The position numbers and the translations under genes were made by a program. From NCBI GenBank assembly GCA_900539195.1, contig UQBC01000033.1, positions 1 to 27,865 on the forward strand: a stretch of DNA of 27,865 nt, in the 5' to 3' direction. This document shows, piece after piece, positions 14,767-21,126 of this stretch. Below the pieces are notes generated by a model, which saw only the letters and a list, made by a program, of their open reading frames with translations, made no database searches and was not told the DNA's origin. Source of the stretch: an uncultured Oscillospiraceae bacterium. GTDB lineage: Bacteria; Bacillota; Clostridia; Oscillospirales; Ruminococcaceae. Numbering within the stretch: the stretch's first letter is position 1; the number at the start of each line of letters is the position of its first letter.

Positions 14767-15852
14767 TTAATTCAGTAATACAAATGCGGAAACGGCAAGT
14801 GCGGCAACAGTTGCTATCAGGGCGATAAGTCCCGTCCAGCGCCAGTATGCGCCCTTATCGAGCGGCAGATTTCCTACGAATTTTCCTGTCTGTCCGTTCA
14901 TTGCAAAGTTGTATATATCGCCGTTCCACTTGGCTGTAAGCAGCCATACGGGATATAAGGCATACTTCACAGTGCCGTTATCAAGCTGTACGGATGAACT
15001 TTCGGTGGTTACCGATGTGAAGTCGGTGGTGGTGCTTGTAAGGCGGTCAAGCGTGCTCTTTTTGATACGCTCGTTGGCTCTGCCGTTGCTTTCGTTGGAA
15101 TCAACGTCATACTTGTCAGCTATATAGCCCGAAAGATATGCGGTCTGGAAAGCCACCTCTCCGTCTGCTGTAAACGGTTCGAGCGACTCCATAAGGTCGT
15201 CCGCCATCTTGCTTGAGCCGTCGACCGGCACTCTCTCGTAGTCCATTGAGCCGTTGCGGTAAAGCCTGTAGTGCGATGTCTTGGTGTAGTTGTACTTGTC
15301 ATCGCTCCAGCTTTTGACCTTGGTTGCGTGGAAATATGCCTGTGCATCGGCGTGTGCGTCATAGAGCCAGAAAGGAACGTAAACGCCCTTTATATCGTCT
15401 ATGTAGCTGTCCGTTCTGAATGCCTTTGGTAAGAGGCGCTTTTTGCAAAGGTGCTGTTTAAAGCCGTTCTTTGCCGCTTCCTTATCCAGCTTGAACGGGA
15501 TTATTATATCGGGTCGCTTGTCGCCTGCAAACTGACCCACCATTACTACCGGGCTTCCGCAATAGGGACAGTCGGTGGCTCCGGTGGTATCGTCACAGAC
15601 GATCTGACCGCCGCAGGAATTACAAAGGTAGACCTTCTGACCGTCAAGCTCTCCCTGCATCCACTCGTTACTGGGCTGGCTTGACCAGTCCATCATATCG
15701 GGCTTTTCTTCCTTAAGGACGTCGTCGTTGCTCTTAAGGGTTTCTGCGTCAAACTCGTTGTCGCAGTAGGGGCATTTCATCTTCTGTGCGTCGGTATCGA
15801 ACTGTAGCGGTCCGCTGCAGCACGGGCATTTGTATTCAAGTATAGCTCCCAT
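14767..15852 (-). CDS. Double zinc-ribbon membrane protein (TFIIB/PriA-type zinc ribbon annotation family)
   Basis: 361 residues. Two CxxC...CxxC zinc ribbons near the N-terminus: C9/C12 with C27/C30, and C77/C80 with C95/C98. A large beta-rich region (about 115-330) follows, containing IIIPFKLDKEAAKNGF and GVYVPFWLYDAHADAQ, and one transmembrane helix ends the chain (about 340-361). Such proteins are often labelled TFIIB-type or PriA-like zinc-ribbon proteins from the ribbons alone; there is no helicase here. The start at 15852 is preceded by GAAAGGA. A longer frame to 15888 would begin within the promoter's initiation region. It is the first gene of a two-gene operon with 14263-14754. Function unknown. 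Confidence 0.8.
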   Translation of the reverse strand: MGAILEYKCPCCSGPLQFDTDAQKMKCPYCDNEFDAETLKSNDDVLKEEKPDMMDWSSQPSNEWMQGELDGQKVYLCNSCGGQIVCDDTTGATDCPYCGSPVVMVGQFAGDKRPDIIIPFKLDKEAAKNGFKQHLCKKRLLPKAFRTDSYIDDIKGVYVPFWLYDAHADAQAYFHATKVKSWSDDKYNYTKTSHYRLYRNGSMDYERVPVDGSSKMADDLMESLEPFTADGEVAFQTAYLSGYIADKYDVDSNESNGRANERIKKSTLDRLTSTTTDFTSVTTESSSVQLDNGTVKYALYPVWLLTAKWNGDIYNFAMNGQTGKFVGNLPLDKGAYWRWTGLIALIATVAALAVSAFVLLN

Positions 15853-15886
15853 ATAATGTATTTTCCTTTCGTTTTTGGTAAATATC

Positions 15887-15929
15887 ATACTGATGTATTC
15901 AGTATATCATATAACCGGAGGTCGTGCAA
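15887..15929 (-). promoter_or_regulatory. Promoter with overlapping inverted repeat for the zinc-ribbon operon
   Basis: On the minus strand TTGCAC (15924-15929) and TATACT (15901-15906) are 17 bp apart. The inverted repeat ATACTGA-TGTAT-TCAGTAT (15887-15905) covers the -10 and start region, and could be an operator or a 5' hairpin. The gap from 15930 to 16050 shows nothing recognisable. Confidence 0.7.
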
Positions 15930-16050
15930 TACACAAATGGGTAATTTTTTATAATCTGTAATACGTTACATTGCGGATCGGTTGCTCAGGCAATAGTTCT
16001 TTTTGCGTTGATTGTGGTATGAGCCGGATTTTTAAGATGTGTGGGATTAT

Positions 16051-16094
16051 TAAAAGTCTGCCTCCGCCGTTCAGATAGAACAGCAAAGGCAGAC
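16051..16094 (-). terminator. Terminator of the metal-pump operon
   Basis: Read on the minus strand, GTCTGCC (16088-16094) pairs with GGCAGAC (16056-16062). A further ten pairs inside, three of them G-U, close a TATCT loop, and TTTTAATAA follows. Confidence 0.8.
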
Positions 16095-16125
16095 CGGTTA
16101 TAACAAGAGCCTATAATCCTGATAA

Positions 16126-18210
16126 TTACTTTTCTTCTTCATCAAGCAGATTGGTCATACTCTTAAGGCTGATTGCAAGTGTGGAAGCGTTGTGGAACAG
16201 TGCCGAGGTCGTCGGTTGGATTATTCCGCCCACACCGAGTAGTATCAGCATAAGATTGAACGATACGATAAAGCGGTAATTGTGGTGAATCCTTTTCATA
16301 AGCGCTGAGCTTATCTTTCTGAGGGTTACCAGCATATAAAGGTCTTCGGACGATACCGTAATGTCGGCAATCTCCTTTGCTATGGCGGCTCCGGTATTTA
16401 TGGCAATACCTGCGTCGGCTTCGGACAGTGCGGGAGAATCGTTTACTCCGTCGCCTATCATTATGACCTTTCTGCCCTTTTCGTGTTCACGCTTTATGAA
16501 ATTAGCCTTATCCTCGGGGAGAACACCTGCGTGGAATTCATCAACGCCGACCTTTGCCGCTACCGCCTTTGCGGTCTGCTCGTTATCGCCCGTCATCATA
16601 ACTATCTTGCTTATACCGCAGTCGTGGAGCGCCTTTATAGCGTCTGCCGCTTCAGCTCTCAGCGGGTCTGATATGCAGATTACTGCGGCAAGCACACCGG
16701 ATATGGCAAGATACAGGTGAGAATATTCGCCCGACAACGAATTGAAAAGCTCCTCGTCACCCTCGGGTACTACACAGCCCTCATCTTCAAATACAAAGTG
16801 AGCGCTGCCGATTATAACCTTCTTGTTCTCAACCATACTGGATATGCCATGTGCTACGACATATTCAACGCTTGAATGATATTCTTCGTGGCTGAGCCCT
16901 TTTTCCTTTGCGGCGGCTACTACGGCATTTGCCATTGAGTGAGGATAATGCTCTTCAAGACAAGCCGCAAGACGCAGCATCTCGTCTGCATCTCTGTTAC
17001 CGAAAGAAATTACCTTTTCAACTGTAGGTGCGGCATAGGTAAGCGTTCCTGTCTTATCGAACACGATAGTGTCGGCTTCGGACACGGCTTCAAGAAACTT
17101 GCCGCCCTTTACGCTTATCTTATAGTTACTGCACTCACGCATTGCCGAAAGTACGGCTATAGGCATTGATAGCTTCAGCGCACACGAGAAGTCGACCATA
17201 AGCACAGCCAGCATCTTGGTTACGTTACGGGTCAGAAGATAAGTAAGTATCGTTCCTCCGAGCGTATATGGAACAAGTCTGTCTGCAAGCCTTGACGCTT
17301 TATCCTCAGAAGATGATTTGAGTTTTTCGGACTGCTCTATCATCTTTACTATACGGTCATATCTTCCGCCGCCGAGAGCTTTATCAACGCATACGACACA
17401 TTCGCCCTCTTCTACTACAGTACCTGCATAGACATAGCTTCCCTCGCTCTTTCTGACGGGGAGAGATTCGCCTGTGATAGACGCCTGATTTACTGTAGCT
17501 TCTCCGCCTGCAACCTTACCGTCAAGCGGTATCATGTTGCCCGTGCGGACTACAACCAGATCGCCCTCACGCACATCGTTTATGGATATCAGCGTTTCGG
17601 TGTCGCCTGTCTTTACCCATACGTTTTCAACGTTCAGCGACATTGCGCCTGCAAGATCGGCTACCGACTTCTTATGCGTCCAGTCCTCAAGTATCTCACC
17701 GATATTAAGCATGAACATTACAGATGCTGCGGTCTTGAAGTCGCCTCTCAGGAGCGATACGGTCACCGCAGTGGCATCAAGTACGGCTACGGACAGTTTG
17801 CCGCTGAGAAGCGCCTTAAGTCCGTGCTTTATATATTTCCACGACCTTATTACAGCGATGAACGCTCTTATCGGCGCAGGAATAAAAGTCTTTGATATAA
17901 ACCGTGCCACAACCGTCATAACAAGCTTGTCCTCAAACTCACGGTTGAGCTTTCTCGATGTATGGTCGGGAACCAAGCACATTTTCTGAGCCTTTTCAAA
18001 AGCAAAGGCGGCAAGCGCTTTAAGCACCGCTTTTCTGTCGGTGAATACTATAACCGCATCGCAGGTACGGTCATATACCGAAACATCGGTAACGCCGTTT
18101 ACGGCACGGAGGTAATATTCAAGCACGTCGGCATTGTCGAGCGACATTTTTCCGCAGAAAAGATGCACACGCAGTCTGCCTTTGGACTCGTGAAGTATTT
18201 TACATTTCAT
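16126..18210 (-). CDS. P1B-type heavy-metal ATPase with atypical SCALKL metal-site motif
   Basis: ATP-driven metal efflux pump of the cytoplasmic membrane, 694 residues. An N-terminal HMA-like fold (about 1-80) lacks CxxC. Catalytic marks: TGES (246-249), DKTGT with the phosphorylated D385, an HP-loop variant HYPHSMA (421-427), MTGDN (539-543) and GDGVNDSPAL (587-596). The transmembrane metal motif, usually CPC or SPC, reads S-C-A-L-K-L (342-347), so the conserved Pro is Ala. The last helices carry ALFHNASTLAISLKS. The metal cannot be read safely; Cu is unlikely, Mn/Zn/Fe are possible. The ATG at 18210 has GGAGA upstream. It follows the DUF6110-like gene, with a terminator-like hairpin between them. 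Confidence 0.92.
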   Translation of the reverse strand: MKCKILHESKGRLRVHLFCGKMSLDNADVLEYYLRAVNGVTDVSVYDRTCDAVIVFTDRKAVLKALAAFAFEKAQKMCLVPDHTSRKLNREFEDKLVMTVVARFISKTFIPAPIRAFIAVIRSWKYIKHGLKALLSGKLSVAVLDATAVTVSLLRGDFKTAASVMFMLNIGEILEDWTHKKSVADLAGAMSLNVENVWVKTGDTETLISINDVREGDLVVVRTGNMIPLDGKVAGGEATVNQASITGESLPVRKSEGSYVYAGTVVEEGECVVCVDKALGGGRYDRIVKMIEQSEKLKSSSEDKASRLADRLVPYTLGGTILTYLLTRNVTKMLAVLMVDFSCALKLSMPIAVLSAMRECSNYKISVKGGKFLEAVSEADTIVFDKTGTLTYAAPTVEKVISFGNRDADEMLRLAACLEEHYPHSMANAVVAAAKEKGLSHEEYHSSVEYVVAHGISSMVENKKVIIGSAHFVFEDEGCVVPEGDEELFNSLSGEYSHLYLAISGVLAAVICISDPLRAEAADAIKALHDCGISKIVMMTGDNEQTAKAVAAKVGVDEFHAGVLPEDKANFIKREHEKGRKVIMIGDGVNDSPALSEADAGIAINTGAAIAKEIADITVSSEDLYMLVTLRKISSALMKRIHHNYRFIVSFNLMLILLGVGGIIQPTTSALFHNASTLAISLKSMTNLLDEEEK

Positions 18211-18228
18211 TTTCGGTCATCTCCATAT

Positions 18229-18265
18229 AAAAAACCGACGGCAAACTAAGCGTACCGTCGGCTTT
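18229..18265 (-). terminator. Internal terminator between the small protein and the ATPase
   Basis: On the minus strand, AAAGCCGACGG (18255-18265) and CCGTCGGTTTTTT form a stem of about 11 bp with one G-T pair and a run of six T residues. It fills the 65-bp gap between the two genes, so only part of the transcripts would reach the ATPase. Confidence 0.8.
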
Positions 18266-18275
18266 CTATCAATTC

Positions 18276-18563
18276 TTACGCTTCTTCCGAAACGGCTTCG
18301 CAACCGCAGTCACAATCACATTCGTCTTCGATAACAGCATTCTTAGCGTCACGCTTTTCGTTAATATCCTTAGCGTCGGCGAGAATGTCGCCTGCGTTTT
18401 CTTTTACGTTCGTAACGGTCTTCATAACCGATTCCTTAGCGCGAAGAGTTGCCGCTGTAACCTGTGCATATACCTTCTTTGCGTCCTTACTGCCGAGAAG
18501 CTTCAATCCTACAGAGCCGAACGCTACACCGCCTGCAAATATGCCTAATTTTACCCAGTTCAT
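18276..18563 (-). CDS. Small membrane protein with Cys-rich metal-binding tail (DUF6110-like), partner of the ATPase
   Basis: 95 residues: a Gly-rich hydrophobic segment (VKLGIFAGGVAFGSVGLKLLG, about 4-24), a long charged amphipathic helix (25-75), and a C-terminal DECDCDCGCE cluster with C82, C84, C86 and C88 interleaved with acids. The body is close to what I remember as DUF6110, found next to P-type ATPases in Firmicutes. The layout, a membrane anchor plus a metal-binding tail beside a P1B ATPase, is like that of the mycobacterial PacL (DUF1490) proteins that scaffold CtpC-type pumps, though the sequences differ. AAGGAGG lies just upstream. It is the first gene of the operon, after a ~200-nt structured leader. 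A metal-delivery or pump-scaffold role is inferred. Confidence 0.8.
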   Translation of the reverse strand: MNWVKLGIFAGGVAFGSVGLKLLGSKDAKKVYAQVTAATLRAKESVMKTVTNVKENAGDILADAKDINEKRDAKNAVIEDECDCDCGCEAVSEEA

Positions 18564-18761
18564 AATTGGACCTCCTTATATCATCGCTCTTTACAGAGCC
18601 GTCTGTGCACCTTGTTCAGGCATTAAAGCGTACACAGTAAGCCTTGACTAACTGTATTTTCATAATAAAACGTTATGACGGCAGGTATGTTCTGCTATGC
18701 TATTCCGTCGGCGCTTTAAACTGCCTTTGAAATCTGTTTACACAGACGTAACTATTTGTTT
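18564..18761 (-). promoter_or_regulatory. Structured ~200-nt leader RNA, candidate riboswitch
   Basis: Between the promoter and the small-protein start, the minus-strand RNA can form nested long-range helices. P1 is CGTCTGTG (18741-18748) with CACAGACG (18600-18607). P2 is AGGCA-GT-TTAAAGCG (18712-18726) with CGCTTTAATGCCT (18618-18630), 13 pairs with a 2-nt bulge. Two hairpins lie inside: GACGG (18705-18709) / CCGTC (18677-18681), and an ACAGT / ACTGT arm near 18632-18658. P1 competes with local hairpins at both of its strands (18733-18746 and 18593-18606), and the latter competes with GCTCT-GTAA-AGAGC (18586-18599) near the ribosome site. It does not match a riboswitch class I can recall. 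Confidence 0.6.
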
Positions 18762-18767
18762 TTATTT

Positions 18768-18796
18768 AGTATAACACCATACTTTTTATTTGTCAA
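18768..18796 (-). promoter_or_regulatory. Strong promoter of the metal-pump operon
   Basis: On the minus strand, TTGACA (18791-18796) and TATACT (18768-18773) with a 17-bp spacer; initiation near 18761. A small dyad AAGTT-GT-AACTT (18799-18810) lies just upstream of the -35. Confidence 0.9.
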
Positions 18797-18968
18797 TAAG
18801 TTGTAACTTGCTAACCGTTACTGTTTTTAACGATAGTTTTCGACGGTTTACGGGAGAAAATTGTGCAAAATTACACTGAATTACAGATAGCCGATGACAG
18901 CGCGGTTGTAAATAAGTCGGACATTTTTTTAAACAGATGCAACGACCGTCTGTTTGCGCAATATCCAA
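18797..18968. other. Intergenic region with no gene
   Basis: AT-rich DNA between the pump promoter and the ptsI terminator. Short inverted repeats, such as CGTTA...TAACG and AAACAGA...TCTGTTT (18931-18955), are present. No supported coding region or RNA was seen. Confidence 0.5.
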
Positions 18969-19019
18969 AAAAATTACAGCAGTTCACGCAAGGGAGAAGG
19001 CGCAACTGCTGTAATTTTT
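18969..19019 (-). terminator. Terminator of the fructose PTS operon
   Basis: A perfect 16-bp stem, AAAAATTACAGCAGTT (18969-18984) / AACTGCTGTAATTTTT (19004-19019), with a 19-nt loop and T tracts on both strands. It lies 24 bp after the ptsI stop. Confidence 0.92.
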
Positions 19020-19043
19020 ATAAGGGAGTTTCAACGTTAGCTG

Positions 19044-20678
19044 TTATTTCGACAGATCGGTTTTTCTTATTGCGTCACGGACCTTCAGTACAAATGTCGG
19101 GGAAACCGAAAGCTCATCAATGCCCATGCGTAAGAATGTTTCTGTAAGGGTGGTATCTGCCGCAAGCTCGCCGCAGATTCCTATCCACGCACCGTTCTCA
19201 TGGGCGTTTCGTGCGCTCATTTCGATAAGGCGGAGAATAGCCTCGTGGTGAGTATCGACAAATTCCTCCGCATCGGGATTCTGTCGGTCGCAGGCAAGCG
19301 TGTACTGTGTGAGATCGTTTGTGCCTACGCTGAAGAAGTCTACCATAGGGGCTAAGCGGTCACTGATTATCGCCGCCGCAGGAGTTTCTATCATTATACC
19401 TATCTCGGTCTTGTCGGAATACTCGATGCCCTCAGACTTAAGCTCCGCTTTTACCTCCTCGCAGATTGCTTTGATACGTTCGACCTCGCTCACCGATGTT
19501 ATCATAGGGAACATTATGCCGAGATTGCCGTAAACGGACGCTCTGAACAAGGCCCTGAGCTGTGTTCTGAATATCTCCGGGCGGGTAAGGCAAATGCGGA
19601 TGGCACGAAGTCCGAGGGCGGGGTTTTCTTCCTTTTTCAGTCCGAAATAGTCCACCTGCTTATCTGCGCCTATGTCAAGCGTTCTTATTATTACTTTCTT
19701 TCCTGCCATACTTTCAAGCACACGCTTATAAGCGTGGAACTGCTGTTCTTCCGTCGGGAAATCGGAATTTTCAAGGTACAGAAATTCGCTTCTGAAAAGT
19801 CCTATTCCGCCGGCATCGTTCAGCAGTACAGCGCCTATATTGTCAATGCCGCTGATATTTGCAAACACGTTTATCTTAGTGCCGTCAAGGGTTATATTCT
19901 CCTTGCCCTTAAGCTCCTGCAGGAGTTTTTTCTGCTCCTCGTCACGCTTTTGCTTATCGGTATAGGCTTTTAAGGTCTGCTCATCGGGAGAAACTATAAT
20001 CTCGCCCGTAAAACCGTCTACTATGGCTGTATCGCCCTCGTTTATCTCGCTTAAAAAGCTGTCGCCCACTCCGATAACGGCAGGGATATTCATATTTCTT
20101 GCGAGAATTGCCGTATGGGAATTTGACGAGCCGTGAGCGGTAACGAATGCAAGCACCTTGTCCTTATCAAGCGAAACGGTTTCGCTCGGTGCAAGATCGT
20201 CCGCACAGACAATCGACTTCTCATCGGCTGTGGTACTGTCGGTATTTGCACCTGTCAGGTTTGCGATAATGCGGTTGGAAATATCTCTTACATCTGCGGC
20301 TCTTGCCTGCATATAGGCATCGTCCATAGATGAGAACATTCCTGCAAAGTTATCCGATGTAAGCGCTACCGCATATTCGGCATTTACTGACTGGGTATCT
20401 ATTATGTTTTCGATAGACTCGTTGTAATCGTCATCGTCAAGCATCATCAGATGAATCTCAAATATCTGTGCGTGAGTTTCTCCGACCTCTCTGAGCGCTT
20501 TTTCGTGAATTTCGGTAAGCTGTTTTGCGGCAAGCTCCTTTGCCGCTTTTACTCTCTGCTTTTCCTTTTCGGTATCTTCAACGTGTATGCGTGTTACTGC
20601 CGCATCGCACTTTTTGAACACGGATATTTTTCCTATTGCCACTGCGCCGTATACGCCTTTGCCGAGATATTTCTTCAT
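19044..20678 (-). CDS. ptsI: PTS enzyme I (phosphoenolpyruvate-protein phosphotransferase)
   Basis: Cytosolic first enzyme of the sugar phosphotransferase system: it takes phosphate from PEP on a histidine and passes it to HPr. The 544-residue protein has the N-terminal signature YGAVAIGKI, an HPr-binding helical region (about 25-140), the active histidine H188 in SSNSHTAILAR, and the PEP-binding half with LFRSEFLY (294-301), IRTLDIGADK (331-340), IMIETPAAA (428-436), FFSVGTNDLTQYT (448-460) and the catalytic C502 in GICGELA. The Met at 20678 is chosen because GGGGGAG precedes it and the next residues match the family; an open frame to 20723 is ignored. It is last in the fru operon, 161 bp after ptsH. 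Confidence 0.96.
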   Translation of the reverse strand: MKKYLGKGVYGAVAIGKISVFKKCDAAVTRIHVEDTEKEKQRVKAAKELAAKQLTEIHEKALREVGETHAQIFEIHLMMLDDDDYNESIENIIDTQSVNAEYAVALTSDNFAGMFSSMDDAYMQARAADVRDISNRIIANLTGANTDSTTADEKSIVCADDLAPSETVSLDKDKVLAFVTAHGSSNSHTAILARNMNIPAVIGVGDSFLSEINEGDTAIVDGFTGEIIVSPDEQTLKAYTDKQKRDEEQKKLLQELKGKENITLDGTKINVFANISGIDNIGAVLLNDAGGIGLFRSEFLYLENSDFPTEEQQFHAYKRVLESMAGKKVIIRTLDIGADKQVDYFGLKKEENPALGLRAIRICLTRPEIFRTQLRALFRASVYGNLGIMFPMITSVSEVERIKAICEEVKAELKSEGIEYSDKTEIGIMIETPAAAIISDRLAPMVDFFSVGTNDLTQYTLACDRQNPDAEEFVDTHHEAILRLIEMSARNAHENGAWIGICGELAADTTLTETFLRMGIDELSVSPTFVLKVRDAIRKTDLSK

Positions 20679-20741
20679 TATTGCTCCCCCTTTGGTGTTA
20701 TTTTTGACATCCGAAACAATCAAAAATACTCATCTGTTTAC

Positions 20742-20761
20742 GGGAGGGGCAAGCCCCTCCC
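20742..20761. repeat. GC-rich hairpin between ptsH and ptsI
   Basis: The 20-base inverted repeat GGGAGGGGCAAGCCCCTCCC interrupts the operon in the gap between ptsH and ptsI. It has no T run on the minus strand, so it is more likely a dispersed palindromic element, or an RNA-processing or stability site, than a terminator. It resembles the cluster at 3851-3955 in composition. Confidence 0.6.
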
Positions 20762-20839
20762 CTACTGATAGATGTGCTTGCATTTCAGTCAGTGCAAAAA
20801 CGCTTACTTGCATATTTCTGACCGCCGGTTAAATGTCTG

Positions 20840-21106
20840 TTATTCGCCGAAGCCGCTTTCAAAAAGCTCTACAGCCTTGTCAAGTGCCGCCTGCTCGTTA
20901 TCGCCGTCTGCGGTGATCTCAACGATTGAGCCTTTCTTAAGACCTGCCGCCATTATCTGCATTACGGCTGTTGCCTTTGCCGTCTTATCACCGCTTGCGA
21001 TAGTTATCGTGCAACCGGGGAATTTCTTCATTTCTGCGGCAAGCTGTCCTGCGGGTCTCATATGAAGTCCCTGCTCGTTTACTACTGTTACTGTCTTTGT
21101 TACCAT
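20840..21106 (-). CDS. ptsH: PTS phosphocarrier protein HPr (lacking the Ser46 equivalent)
   Basis: Small cytosolic protein that carries phosphate from enzyme I to the EIIA domain. 88 residues, the usual length. The active histidine is H15 in GLHMRPAG. In Firmicutes the regulatory site is Ser46 in K-S-I-M-G-V-M-S-L. The equivalent stretch here is T-A-V-M-Q-I-M-A-A (46-54), so the serine is Ala47, with Thr46 next to it. Phosphorylation by HPr kinase and CcpA-dependent catabolite repression through this HPr therefore look unlikely. AAGGAG precedes the start. It lies 20 bp after fruA. Confidence 0.95.
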   Translation of the reverse strand: MVTKTVTVVNEQGLHMRPAGQLAAEMKKFPGCTITIASGDKTAKATAVMQIMAAGLKKGSIVEITADGDNEQAALDKAVELFESGFGE

Positions 21107-21126
21107 TGTGATACGCTCCTTTTTAT

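Noticed and set aside
18863..19147. Plus-strand ORF between the pump promoter and ptsI
   Set aside because: It crosses the ptsI terminator and the end of ptsI, and has no recognisable domain.
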